From: an uncultured Paracoccaceae bacterium
Lineage (GTDB): Bacteria > Pseudomonadota > Alphaproteobacteria > Rhodobacterales > Rhodobacteraceae
NCBI GenBank assembly: GCA_937895435.1
Contig: CALAXT010000042.1
Location: 1 to 64,000, forward strand
Direction of reading: 5' to 3'
Length of the DNA stretch: 64,000 nucleotides
Of this stretch, positions 16,652 through 25,431 are shown one piece after another. Within the stretch, counting starts at the first letter, position 1. Each line of letters opens with the position of its first letter. Both the position numbers and the translations under genes were made by a program. The notes under the pieces are model-generated. The model searched no databases and was not told the origin of the DNA. It saw only the letters and a list, made by a program, of their open reading frames with translations.

Positions 16652-18697
16652 ATGGAAAAACCGCTTATGTCCTCTGCAAGTTTAAGTGCTGCGTTGATTG
16701 ATATTCGGGATTTGTCGATTGGCTTTACGGGGCGCAATGGTCAGACGTTGCCGGTGCTACGCAATATTAATTTGCAGGTTCGTGCTGGCGAAAGCCTGGG
16801 GCTTGTGGGGGAAAGTGGGTCAGGCAAAAGCACGCTGGCATTGGCCGCGATGGGGTATCTCAAACGTGGGTTGCGGGTGTTGGGCGGGCACGTGCAATTT
16901 GATGGCACCGAATTGTTTGGCCTGCCACGCCAAAAATTGGAAAAGATCCGAGGCGGACGTCTGGCACTTATCCCCCAGAATTCTGGGCAATCGCTAACCC
17001 CCAGTCTGCGGATTGGCGCACAACTGGCCGAGGCGCTGCGCCTGCATTCCAATCTTCCCGCTGCGGCCCACCCGGCCCGTATTCAGGCCCTGCTGACCCA
17101 CGTGCGCCTGCCTGACCCGCAAACCATTGTGCTGCGCTACCCGCATGAGCTGTCAGGCGGCCAGCAACAGCGCGTGGCCATTGCGATGGCTTTGGCCGGC
17201 GAGCCTGAGGCCTTGCTGCTTGATGAGCCGACAACCGGTCTGGATGTTACCACCCAAGCCCATATTTTAGAATTGTTGCGCGATCTGGCGCGTGAAACGG
17301 GCATGGCGATGGTTTATGTCAGCCATGATCTTGGGGCGATTGCGCGGGTCTGTGACCGTGTTGTGGTGATGTATGCGGGTGAAATTGCAATGGTTGGCAG
17401 CACGCGCCAGGTTTTGCGTGACCCCGGCCATCCCTATGCCCGTGGGTTGCTGGCCTCGATTCCAAAATTGGCCGATGCGCGATTGCCTGTGGCCTTAGAT
17501 GGCAGACCACCTGCGCCCGGTGGGGCAGGTGAGGGATGCGCCTTTGTGCCGCGCTGTGTGATTGCCCAAGAGATCTGCCAGACCAACCGGCCTATGCTGG
17601 AAGAAACCCCCAATGGTGATCTGGTGCGCTGTCATCGCCCAAGTCTGGCGCGCACGCTGCCCATACGCGCCGAAAGTGATGCCGCCCCTCGGGGTGAGAT
17701 TGGTGATGCGGATGCGCTGGTGTTGGACCGTATGGCCATTTCCTATGCGCGGCCGGGGCTGTTTGACGGTCTGTTGCGAAAGCGGGCCGGTGGCGCTCTG
17801 CCCGCCACGGTCGACGACATCACCCTTACGCTGCGACAGGGCGAGACGCTGGGGTTGGTGGGCGAAAGCGGATCGGGCAAATCAACCATTTTGAAATCAA
17901 TTGCGGGGTTATTGGCACCTGTGGGTGGGGCAATCCAGTTTGGTGACGGTGCTGCCTTGCCGGGGTTGGTCGATGGCCGCACGCCCGATCAGCTGCGCAA
18001 AATTCAGCTGATTTTTCAAAACCCGGATGAAAGCCTGAACCCACGCCAAACTGTGGCTGAAATTTTGGCGCAACCTTTGGGGCTGTATTTCGGGCTAAAG
18101 GGGCAGGCACTGCTGGAACGCAGCGCTGAGCTGTTGGAACGTGTCAGGCTGGGCGCGCATTATCTTGACCGTTTGCCCAATCAGCTTTCTGGCGGCGAAA
18201 AGCAGCGGGTGGCGATTGCGCGCGCCTTTGCCGCCCAGCCAGATCTGGTGCTTTGTGATGAGGTCACATCGGCGCTAGATGTCTCTGTGCAGGCAGCGGT
18301 GCTGGATTTGCTGGATGCGTTGCGCCGTGATCAGGGCACAACCTATATCTTTGTCAGCCATGATTTGGCTGTGGTGCGTGCGCTGTCAGACCGGGTTGCG
18401 GTGCTCTATCAGGGCCGCCTGTGCGAGGTTGGGCCTGCGGCTGCGGTCTACGGTGCGCCGTCGCATCCTTATACGGAGGTTTTGCTGGGCGCTGTGCTGG
18501 AACCTGACCCTGATACAGCCCCAACCCTAAGCGCGGACGATGTGATTGAACTTGCCCCGCCGGCGCAGGGCTGCGCTTTTCAGCGCCGCTGCCCGCGCAA
18601 ACTTGGGGGCGTCTGTGATACTGACACGCCGCCTTGGCGCGTGGATCGTGCCACTGGCCACGCCATTCGCTGCCACATAGACCGCAGTGCGCTTTGA
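16652..18697 (+). CDS. Fused dipeptide-type ABC ATPase (DppD-DppF in one chain)
   Basis: This 681-residue protein joins two oligopeptide-type ATPase domains, replacing separate DppD and DppF subunits. Each half has a Walker A (GESGSGKST, near residues 55 and 410), an ABC signature (LSGGQQQRVA and LSGGEKQRVA) and a Walker B (LLLDEPTTGLD and VLCDEVTSALD). Each half ends with the cysteine-containing C-terminal tail of this family (CAFVPRC and CAFQRRC). The ATG at 16652 is chosen as the first start after the permease stop; ATG 16667 is also possible. It powers import by the two upstream permeases. Confidence 0.9.
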   Translation: MEKPLMSSASLSAALIDIRDLSIGFTGRNGQTLPVLRNINLQVRAGESLGLVGESGSGKSTLALAAMGYLKRGLRVLGGHVQFDGTELFGLPRQKLEKIRGGRLALIPQNSGQSLTPSLRIGAQLAEALRLHSNLPAAAHPARIQALLTHVRLPDPQTIVLRYPHELSGGQQQRVAIAMALAGEPEALLLDEPTTGLDVTTQAHILELLRDLARETGMAMVYVSHDLGAIARVCDRVVVMYAGEIAMVGSTRQVLRDPGHPYARGLLASIPKLADARLPVALDGRPPAPGGAGEGCAFVPRCVIAQEICQTNRPMLEETPNGDLVRCHRPSLARTLPIRAESDAAPRGEIGDADALVLDRMAISYARPGLFDGLLRKRAGGALPATVDDITLTLRQGETLGLVGESGSGKSTILKSIAGLLAPVGGAIQFGDGAALPGLVDGRTPDQLRKIQLIFQNPDESLNPRQTVAEILAQPLGLYFGLKGQALLERSAELLERVRLGAHYLDRLPNQLSGGEKQRVAIARAFAAQPDLVLCDEVTSALDVSVQAAVLDLLDALRRDQGTTYIFVSHDLAVVRALSDRVAVLYQGRLCEVGPAAAVYGAPSHPYTEVLLGAVLEPDPDTAPTLSADDVIELAPPAQGCAFQRRCPRKLGGVCDTDTPPWRVDRATGHAIRCHIDRSAL

Positions 18698-18850
18698 AAC
18701 TTGGTCGTGGTTTGAACAGGGCCGCTTTCTAAGCGCTGATCATCGCGTGCCGGTTGTCAAATTCTGTGCTGCACAGATCCTGCGCCCTTGCCGAAGCCTG
18801 TGATGACGTGTCTATCGTTTGTCGGAGCATAACCAGAAAGCGGACCGTTC

Positions 18851-19894
18851 ATGACTGATTTCATCGCCCCAGATAAGCTGCGCCTTTTTGTTTCTGATTG
18901 CTATCAAGCAATGGGTGTTGACGCACTTGCAGCCGCGCGTGTCGCGGATACTTTGGTTCAGGCAGACCTGTGGGGGCACCAGTCGCATGGTGTCATGCGG
19001 CTCTTTTGGTATGCTGCGCGCATAAAGAGTGGCGCGATGAACGCAAATGCCCAACCAGAAATCGATGGTGGCTTTGGCGCGATCGCCACGATGAACGGGC
19101 ATGCGGGTATGGGCCAAGTGATTGCCCACGCTGCCATGACCCAAGCAATCGCCAGCGCAAAGGAACATGGCTTGGGGGCGGTGGCCGTGCGCAATTCTGG
19201 CCATTTCGGCACGGCGATGTATTTTACGCGCATGGCGGCACAGGCTGGGTGTCTGGGCTTTATATCCACCAATGCCAGTCCTGCGATGGCGCCTTGGGGC
19301 GGGATCAAAAAGCGGGTGGGAAACAATCCGTGGTCATGGGCGGCGCCGGCGGGGCGCTATGCCCCCATGATGTTGGATATTGCGAATACTGCCGTTGCAC
19401 GTGGCAAGCTTTATCTGGCCAAGCAACGTGGTCAGACTGTTCCCGACACTTGGGCGATTGATCAAGATGGCAATGCAACCACCGACCCTGCCACCGGTAT
19501 TGCCGGCACGCTTTTGCCAATTGCGGGGCACAAAGGATATGCGATTTCAACGATGATGGACGTTTTGTCGGGTATTTTGTCAGGCAGCCGATTTGGCAGC
19601 ACGATCACCGGGCCATATGTGCCCGAGGGGTCAAGCGGCGTTGGCCATCTGGTGATGGCGGTTGATATTAAGGCCTGTCGACCCTTGGATGCGTTTAATG
19701 CGGATATGGAGACGTTGATCGCCGATCTAAAGGCGACGCCCCGCAAGCCCGGTGTCGATGAAATTTTTTATCCCGGTGAATTGGAAGCCCGCGCGGATAT
19801 TGAACAAAATAAGACCGGAATTTCCTTGCCCCAAGATACAAAAGCGACACTGCGGGCGCAGGCAAAAGAGATTGGTGTTCTGGCGCCCTTCTGA
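18851..19894 (+). CDS. Malate/L-lactate/ureidoglycolate dehydrogenase family (Ldh_2) oxidoreductase
   Basis: This 347-residue protein belongs to the Ldh_2 family of NAD(P)-dependent dehydrogenases, which do not use a Rossmann fold. Members act on malate, sulfolactate, ureidoglycolate, 2,3-diketogulonate or, as imine reductases, on cyclic imino acids such as delta-1-piperideine/pyrroline-2-carboxylate. Visible hallmarks are the N-terminal ADLWGHQSHGVMRL motif with its conserved histidine (about residue 45), VRNSGHFGTA near 115, TNASPAMAPWGG near 140, and GHKGYAISTMMDVLSG near 225. It lies 153 bp after the ABC operon on the same strand and may process the imported solute. The 3' end faces the convergent Pot-type permease gene. 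Confidence 0.88.
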   Translation: MTDFIAPDKLRLFVSDCYQAMGVDALAAARVADTLVQADLWGHQSHGVMRLFWYAARIKSGAMNANAQPEIDGGFGAIATMNGHAGMGQVIAHAAMTQAIASAKEHGLGAVAVRNSGHFGTAMYFTRMAAQAGCLGFISTNASPAMAPWGGIKKRVGNNPWSWAAPAGRYAPMMLDIANTAVARGKLYLAKQRGQTVPDTWAIDQDGNATTDPATGIAGTLLPIAGHKGYAISTMMDVLSGILSGSRFGSTITGPYVPEGSSGVGHLVMAVDIKACRPLDAFNADMETLIADLKATPRKPGVDEIFYPGELEARADIEQNKTGISLPQDTKATLRAQAKEIGVLAPF

Positions 19895-19918
19895 GATGTC
19901 GACAGAATTTTGGGCGTG

Positions 19919-20743
19919 TTATTTTCCGCCAGCGCCACGGCCAAACACCTGCGCCAAAACCATCATCAATGATGTCACAACAATCATGATGGTGGAAATG
20001 GCCGCAATCGTAGGGTCAATCTGATCGCGCAGAGCGTTGAACATATTGCGTGTCAGCGTCGGATTGTCCCCACCCGAGACAAACATCGCAATCACCACCT
20101 CATCAAACGAGGTCAGAAATGACAGCAGTGCAGATGTTACCACCGCAAAGCGGATCTGCGGCAATGTCACGGTTAAAAACGCACGCCAGCGCGCGGCCCC
20201 CAAGCTGCGCGCGGCCAGTTCTTGGTTCATATCATAGCTTTTCAACGCAGATCCGGTGACGATCAACACCAACGGCAACGCTAAGATCGTATGCGCCATC
20301 ACCAGACCCGTTATCGAATACAACAGCCCCAGTTTGACATAGGCATAAAACGCCCCGATCGCGATCAAGACCACTGGCACCATCATCGGGGTGATCAGCA
20401 GCACAAAGGCAAAACGCACGCTGCGCAGGCTTGAGGCGTGCATACCATACGCCGCCACCACCCCGATGGGGGTTGCCACGATCATCGTCAGAAAACCTGC
20501 CTTAAGCGAGGTCCACGTGGCCTCCATCCATTCCTCAGACCCGAAATAGTGTTGATACCAGCGGGTTGACCATGTGCGGGGCGGAAATTCTAAATATTGG
20601 GAATCGGAAAAGGACATGGGAATGACGATCAGCGTTGGCAGCACCAGCAACGCCATCGTCACCCCTGCAAACACATAAAGCCATAGCCGCTGTAAATGCG
20701 TGATCTGTGTTTCTGATGCGGGTTTTTGCAGCCAGCCAAACAT
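19919..20743 (-). CDS. Polyamine-type ABC transporter permease (PotC-like)
   Basis: The product is a 274-residue inner-membrane permease of the spermidine/putrescine branch. The ATG at 20743 overlaps the stop of the upstream permease (ATGA), which fixes the start. The family signature near the N-terminus (PTLIVIPMSFSDSQYLEFPP) and the EAA loop (LAARSLGAARWRAFLTVTLPQ, about residue 170, in two parts) are clear, with six predicted membrane segments. It is the last gene of an operon encoding an FAD oxidase, binding protein, ATPase and two permeases. Related systems import polyamines, betaines or opine-like amines, so the cargo is uncertain. Confidence 0.88.
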   Translation of the reverse strand: MFGWLQKPASETQITHLQRLWLYVFAGVTMALLVLPTLIVIPMSFSDSQYLEFPPRTWSTRWYQHYFGSEEWMEATWTSLKAGFLTMIVATPIGVVAAYGMHASSLRSVRFAFVLLITPMMVPVVLIAIGAFYAYVKLGLLYSITGLVMAHTILALPLVLIVTGSALKSYDMNQELAARSLGAARWRAFLTVTLPQIRFAVVTSALLSFLTSFDEVVIAMFVSGGDNPTLTRNMFNALRDQIDPTIAAISTIMIVVTSLMMVLAQVFGRGAGGK

Positions 20744-21621
20744 CAGTGCCCCCCCCCCGTCATCTGTTCCAACCGTAAAAAGCGTGATGCCAGCCACAAA
20801 ATCCCCACTGTCAGCGCAAGCAACATCACCCCCAAGGCGCTGGCCGCCCCCCAATTTACGAACAGCTCAATGTTAGAAACGATTTTCATGGATACAAGGA
20901 TCACACGACCCCCGCCCAAGACCGCAGGGGTTACGAAAAAGCCCAAACAAAGCACAAAAACCATCAGCGCCCCAGCAAATAGGCCAGGCGTCGATAGTGG
21001 AAAAAATACGGTCCAAAACGCCCGCGCAGGGGGGGCGCCAAGGTTGGATGCGGCTTTCAGATAATCACGGTCAATCGCACGCATCGCGCTGTAAACTGGT
21101 AAAATCAGGAAGGGCAGCATGATATGCACCATGCCAATCAACGTGCCCGTCATGTTGTGAACGATCTTGATTGGTTCATCCCAGAGCCCCAGCGATATCG
21201 CCCAACTATTTACCAACCCCTTTTTTTGCAGCAGCACCAGCCACGCATAGGTGCGCACCAAAAGCGATGTCCAAAACGGCAGCAGCACCGTAATGAGGCA
21301 AAGATTTGCAATGTGCCTTGGCAGGCCAGCCATGAAATAGGCCAAGGGATAGCCAATCAAGATGCAAAGCCCTGTGGTCAGCAGGCTGACCTGAAACGTC
21401 TTGGCAAAAATTCGGGCATAGGATTTCTGGGTGATCATCCGCTCATAATTTTCAAATGAGAAATGACCATCAGCGCCAATGAAAGACACATAAAAAAGCC
21501 ATCCCACCGGGATGACCATGATCACCAGAACCAAAAGCAGCGCGGGCGATGCCAGGCCAAACAGCGCCAGCCTTTCTAGCTTTTCGTCGCGGCGCAAACC
21601 GTCGGCGTTTGTCTCAACCAT
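20743..21621 (-). CDS. Polyamine-type ABC transporter permease (PotB-like)
   Basis: The partner permease has about 292 residues and six membrane segments, with an N-terminal cytoplasmic stretch and the MIVIPVGWLFYVSFIG opening helix. The EAA-type loop is around residues 195-215 (YLKAASNLGAPPARAFWTVFFPL, split here by the loop centre). The ATG at 21621 is preferred to the GTG one codon upstream. The 3' end includes a run of ten G residues on the coding strand just before the stop, which overlaps the next start codon. It pairs with the downstream permease to form the channel. Confidence 0.88.
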   Translation of the reverse strand: MVETNADGLRRDEKLERLALFGLASPALLLVLVIMVIPVGWLFYVSFIGADGHFSFENYERMITQKSYARIFAKTFQVSLLTTGLCILIGYPLAYFMAGLPRHIANLCLITVLLPFWTSLLVRTYAWLVLLQKKGLVNSWAISLGLWDEPIKIVHNMTGTLIGMVHIMLPFLILPVYSAMRAIDRDYLKAASNLGAPPARAFWTVFFPLSTPGLFAGALMVFVLCLGFFVTPAVLGGGRVILVSMKIVSNIELFVNWGAASALGVMLLALTVGILWLASRFLRLEQMTGGGH

Positions 21622-21628
21622 CACGCGC

Positions 21629-22717
21629 TCAGACCCCCGTGCCGTCGATTAAAACGGTATCGGCAGGATCCAACCCCAATGTGACCCAATCACCCAGCTT
21701 TGGCAGCGCGCTGACAGTGCCATCGCGCACCGCACCGCGCATGGCGATTTCCGCGCCCTGCCCGGTTTTGCCATAAAGCAGAAAACTATCACCCTGATAG
21801 ACCAGTTCGGTGACGCAGACCTTAAAGCAGTTAATGTGGGGGGGGGGCGTATCGCGCAGCAGACGGATGCGTTCGGGGCGGATCATCAACAGCAACTCGG
21901 CGGTTTCGGGGATTGGGTGCGCCAGCATCAAGGTTTGGCCTGCATGGGCAACGGTGCCTGCGTGGCGTTCCACGGGCAAAAACGATGAATCGCCAATAAA
22001 ATCAGCTACAAAGCGGTTTGCTGGGCTTTCATAAAGCGCCTGCGGTGTGGCCAACTGCATGATGCGGCCGTGGTTCACAACTGCAATTCGATCTGACATG
22101 GTCAGCGCCTCGCGCTGGTCATGGGTGACGTAAACCGTTGTCATGCCCAATTTGTCGTGCAGATGGCGCAGTTCAATCTGCATCCGATCCCGCAGTTTTT
22201 TATCCAATGCCGAAAGGGGCTCATCCATCAGCAAAATACGCGGCTCAAACACGATTGAACGGGCCAGCGCCACCCGTTGTCTTTGCCCGCCTGACAGCTG
22301 ATCAATGCTGCGCGCGCCATAGCCGCCCAGTTGCACCGTTTCCAAGGCGCGCTCGATCCGTTCGGCCCTTTCGGCCTTGGGCACATTGCGCAAGCGCAAC
22401 GGATAGCCCACATTTCCGGCAACGCTCATATGTGGAAACAGCGCATAGTTTTGAAAGACCATGCCGACATCGCGCAGATGGGGCGCTGTGCGGATCATTT
22501 CATGCGCGCCAAATTTCAGACTGCCGCAATCGGGTCGGGTGAAGCCTGCCAACACCATCAAAAGCGTCGTTTTGCCAGACCCAGATGGCCCGAGCAGCGT
22601 CAGAAATTCACCACTTTTGATCTCAAGCGAGACATCATTAAGGGCAAAGACCTTGCCATAGGTTTTGGTCACATTGCGCACCGATATGGGCAGCGCATCA
22701 TTTTTGGTCTGGGTCAC
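21629..22717 (-). CDS. Polyamine-type ABC transporter ATP-binding protein (PotA-like)
   Basis: This 362-residue ATPase has Walker A (GPSGSGKTT, about residue 43), Q-loop, signature LSGGQRQRVALARS (about 140), Walker B with LLMDEPLSALDKKLR, and a C-terminal TOBE domain, as in PotA/FbpC-type importers. The start is GTG at 22717. The gene is separated from the binding-protein gene by a strong hairpin and followed by the permease genes within seven bases. Fe3+ importers share the fold, but the spermidine/putrescine-like permeases favour an organic amine. Confidence 0.88.
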   Translation of the reverse strand: MTQTKNDALPISVRNVTKTYGKVFALNDVSLEIKSGEFLTLLGPSGSGKTTLLMVLAGFTRPDCGSLKFGAHEMIRTAPHLRDVGMVFQNYALFPHMSVAGNVGYPLRLRNVPKAERAERIERALETVQLGGYGARSIDQLSGGQRQRVALARSIVFEPRILLMDEPLSALDKKLRDRMQIELRHLHDKLGMTTVYVTHDQREALTMSDRIAVVNHGRIMQLATPQALYESPANRFVADFIGDSSFLPVERHAGTVAHAGQTLMLAHPIPETAELLLMIRPERIRLLRDTPPPHINCFKVCVTELVYQGDSFLLYGKTGQGAEIAMRGAVRDGTVSALPKLGDWVTLGLDPADTVLIDGTGV

Positions 22718-22739
22718 GCAATCAGCCTTTGGTCAACGT

Positions 22740-22767
22740 GGCGGCAGGCCATTCATGGTCTGCCGCC
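22740..22767 (-). other. Intercistronic hairpin between binding-protein and ATPase genes
   Basis: GGCGGCAGGCC and GGTCTGCCGCC form an 11-bp stem (with G-T pairing) around ATTCAT. There is no T-run after it on the minus strand, so it is not a classical terminator. In ABC operons such hairpins protect the 3' end of the abundant binding-protein mRNA. Confidence 0.6.
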
Positions 22768-22785
22768 CTTAAAAGGAATAAAAAG

Positions 22786-23826
22786 TTACTCAGTCAGCAT
22801 CGACTGATACATTTCATCGGCGATTGTTTCCCATTTGGCATACCATTCCAGCGATACGGGCAACTGCAGTGCCGCATTGGCCGGCGACGAGGGCAACATG
22901 GCTGCGGTGGCGGCATCAATTACGCCTGTGTCAAACGCGGCTTTGTTCGTGGGGCCATAGGTGATGTATTTGGGCAAATCATCCTGGTACTCAGCCTTTG
23001 AGATTTCGGCAAGAAACGCCATCGCGGTGTCTTTGTTGGGCGCCCCTTTGGGAATGGCAAAGCAATCATAATCGAGCAGGGCTTGATTAAAGCTGTATGC
23101 CACTTTGGCGCCATCCTTCTTGGCGACATCAAACCGGCCGTTCCAACCGGTGGTCATGTCAACCTCGCCATCTTTCATCAACTGCGCATGTTGCGCACCC
23201 GAGCCCCAGAAGACATCAATATTGGGCTTAAGTTCCCGGATTTTGTTAAGCGCGCGCTCAATCCCGGCCTCAGAATCTAGAACGGTATAGACATCTTCAG
23301 GGGCGACACCATCGGCCATCAATGCGGGTTCAAGCGCACCTGCAACTTTTGAGCGATAGGCGCGTTTGCCGGGGAATTTTTCAACATTCCAGAAATCTGC
23401 CCAGCTTTGTGGCCCAGCATCGCCATAGGTGGCTGTGTTCCACGCATAAACTGTCGAAAATACATCACCACCAACGCAAAATTCGGATTTCAGCGTGGGA
23501 TAAAATGTCGAGACGTCGATCACGTTATAATCCAGCGGCTCTAACAGGCCTTCAGCGCCGGCGCGTGCCGCAGAACCTGATCCGCTGGCCACGATATCCA
23601 GCGTCACTGCGCCTGTGGATACTTGCAGCCGCACATCTGACATGCCGCCATAGGTCTCTTCTTTGACCGCAATACCGGTCGCCGCCGATGCAGGCACAAA
23701 CAGTGCTTTGCTTTGGGCCTCTTGGTAAGACCCGCCCCAAGACGCGATCGTCACGCTTTTGTCTTGGGCAAAGGCTGTGGTGGCCAAAAGCGTGGCGGCC
23801 ACGGTAAGGCTGGTTGAAATCTTCAT
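22786..23826 (-). CDS. Extracellular solute-binding protein of a polyamine-type ABC importer
   Basis: This 346-residue periplasmic protein belongs to the SBP_bac_6/8 (PotD/opine-binding) group. The ATG at 23826 starts a Sec signal peptide (MKISTSLTVAATLLATTAFA) and is preferred to an upstream extension. After the signal comes TIASWGGSYQEAQSKALFVP, the opening strand of the mature domain, and later VDMTTGWNGRFDVAKKDG in the hinge region. It captures the solute for the ATPase and permeases encoded downstream. The oxidase gene upstream in the same direction suggests that its ligand is an amine or amino acid that is then oxidised; this is inference. Confidence 0.88.
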   Translation of the reverse strand: MKISTSLTVAATLLATTAFAQDKSVTIASWGGSYQEAQSKALFVPASAATGIAVKEETYGGMSDVRLQVSTGAVTLDIVASGSGSAARAGAEGLLEPLDYNVIDVSTFYPTLKSEFCVGGDVFSTVYAWNTATYGDAGPQSWADFWNVEKFPGKRAYRSKVAGALEPALMADGVAPEDVYTVLDSEAGIERALNKIRELKPNIDVFWGSGAQHAQLMKDGEVDMTTGWNGRFDVAKKDGAKVAYSFNQALLDYDCFAIPKGAPNKDTAMAFLAEISKAEYQDDLPKYITYGPTNKAAFDTGVIDAATAAMLPSSPANAALQLPVSLEWYAKWETIADEMYQSMLTE

Positions 23827-23931
23827 ATCTTCTCTCCTCTGTTGTTGTTCCCCGCGGATCGCGCCATGCGCCGTGGGGCTCGCCTGTTTTTTTGGTTCGG
23901 TTGCAGTGGCGAACATGCAGCCGAAAGCGTA

Positions 23932-25278
23932 TCAGCCAGCCGCCGCAAGCGCGCGCCTGTGCTGGTGTTGATCGTGCCAACGATACCAAGCGACCGTGGC
24001 GGGTAAGAACCAGGGTGCGCCGGTATAAAGTGGGCGGGTTGGAAAGGGCAGGTTGTCAAAGGCGGTCTTGCCTTCTGGTTTTCCCAGCACTTTTTGGCCC
24101 AGCCGCATTCCCAAATAAGACGCCATAGAGACGCCCGAACCGCAGTATCCCATTGCGTAATGCACACCATCATGCACGCCAGTATGGGCCAGTTCATCAA
24201 AGGTGTATGCAACGGTGCCAGTCCATGAATGGGTGGCCTGATATCCGGCAAGATCTGGAAAGATCCTGCACATTTCTGCATGCAGCCGTGGCCCACTGGC
24301 AGCTGGGTCTGATTCTGACGCGGATACGCGGCCACCAAACAAAATGCGCTGCCGGTCAGGCGAGGCGCGGTAGTAATAGACGACCTTGCATGTGTCGCTG
24401 GCAATTCGGTTTGTGGGGAAAAGGCGATCAACCAATGAGCGGGGCAGAGGTTCTGTGGCAATAATATAGCTGCCAATCGGAATCACCCTGCGGCGCAACC
24501 ACGGTGTCAACTTGGTTGTATAGCCATTGGTGGCAACAATAACATCGCGTGCGCGCAGCTGTCCCTTTTGCGTGTGCAACAAAAAGCCGCCCGCCACCCG
24601 TTCAATTGTTAAAACAGCGCAATGGCCGGTGACATGCACGCCGGCTGCCAGCGCACGTTCAAGCAGACCGCGGTGATACTTTGCTGGGTTGACCGAGGCA
24701 TGGCGGGTAAAAACGGCCCCACCAAAATAGGCATCTGTGCCAAGTTCACGGTGTTGCTCGGCGCGTGGCACGATGAATGAGTCAATTCCTTCTTCTTTTT
24801 GCATCCGCTCTGCATCACGGGCCAGTGTTTCATAGTGGCCCGTGGTATGTGCGGCATGAAACCGGCCTGATTGGTGAAAGTCACACGTGATCTGTTCGTC
24901 TGTGATCCGTTGCCCGATCCAATCAAGGGCTGCTTGGCCTTCGCTGCGAATGGCGCGGGCGCGATCTGGGCCAAACCGCGCGGTGAGCTTTGACAACGAT
25001 GGCTTTACGCTTGTGCTGATCTGCCCACCATTGCGTGTGCTGCACCCCCAGCCTGGGTCGCCTGCGTCAAGCACCAGCGTGGTGCGGCCACCGCGTGCGG
25101 TTTCAAGCGCAGCGTTCAGCCCGGTAAACCCGGACCCGACAATTATAACGTCTGCAGACGCTACAGGTAGATCTGGCAAAACAGGCGACGGGGGCAGGCC
25201 ATCCAACCAATAAGACTTATCTGAAAAGCCGTCTATCAGCGGCGCTTTCGCAGCCAGTGTCGCATGATTGTTGTGCAA
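23932..25278 (-). CDS. FAD-dependent amine/amino acid oxidase (DAO family, PuuB-like)
   Basis: This 448-residue flavoprotein has the FAD-binding dinucleotide motif VGSGFTGLNAALETARGG at about residues 47-64 and the WGCSTRNGGQIS segment typical of gamma-glutamylputrescine oxidase (PuuB)-like enzymes. HSWTGTVAYTFDELAHTG near residue 355 is the conserved C-terminal flavin contact region. It probably oxidises an amine or N-alkyl amino acid to an aldehyde or imine. The start is uncertain: the best frame begins with TTG at 25278, preceded four bases earlier by an 11-base G-run that would serve as ribosome-binding site. It leads the Pot-type transporter operon and is divergent from a LysR gene. Confidence 0.85.
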   Translation of the reverse strand: MHNNHATLAAKAPLIDGFSDKSYWLDGLPPSPVLPDLPVASADVIIVGSGFTGLNAALETARGGRTTLVLDAGDPGWGCSTRNGGQISTSVKPSLSKLTARFGPDRARAIRSEGQAALDWIGQRITDEQITCDFHQSGRFHAAHTTGHYETLARDAERMQKEEGIDSFIVPRAEQHRELGTDAYFGGAVFTRHASVNPAKYHRGLLERALAAGVHVTGHCAVLTIERVAGGFLLHTQKGQLRARDVIVATNGYTTKLTPWLRRRVIPIGSYIIATEPLPRSLVDRLFPTNRIASDTCKVVYYYRASPDRQRILFGGRVSASESDPAASGPRLHAEMCRIFPDLAGYQATHSWTGTVAYTFDELAHTGVHDGVHYAMGYCGSGVSMASYLGMRLGQKVLGKPEGKTAFDNLPFPTRPLYTGAPWFLPATVAWYRWHDQHQHRRALAAAG

Positions 25279-25364
25279 GATGCCCCCCCCCCCAAGTAAT
25301 CCGTGTCAGGTCGGTCAATGCAGGCGTCTGACCTGATCCTCACCATTGACGCTAGAACTGAGTT

Positions 25365-25410
25365 TTGATTAAATCAATTTAAAATCGATTATTGATTTAT
25401 TCGATTTATT
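25365..25410. promoter_or_regulatory. AT-rich operator-like cluster upstream of the LysR/cupin pair
   Basis: The divergent region between the FAD oxidase and LysR genes holds the perfect 13-bp palindrome TTGATTAAATCAA (25365-25377), the palindrome AATCGATT (25383-25390), and two direct GATTTATT copies (25394-25401, 25403-25410). It is far more AT-rich than its surroundings. The LysR protein is the obvious candidate binder; the role is inferred. Confidence 0.55.
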
Positions 25411-25431
25411 TATGAAATTGGTGGTGCAGAC

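Noticed and set aside
20749-20758. Ten-C tract as a phase-variable switch
   Set aside because: It codes for glycines just before the stop of the PotB-like permease; any shift affects only the last residues, and similar runs occur in several genes.
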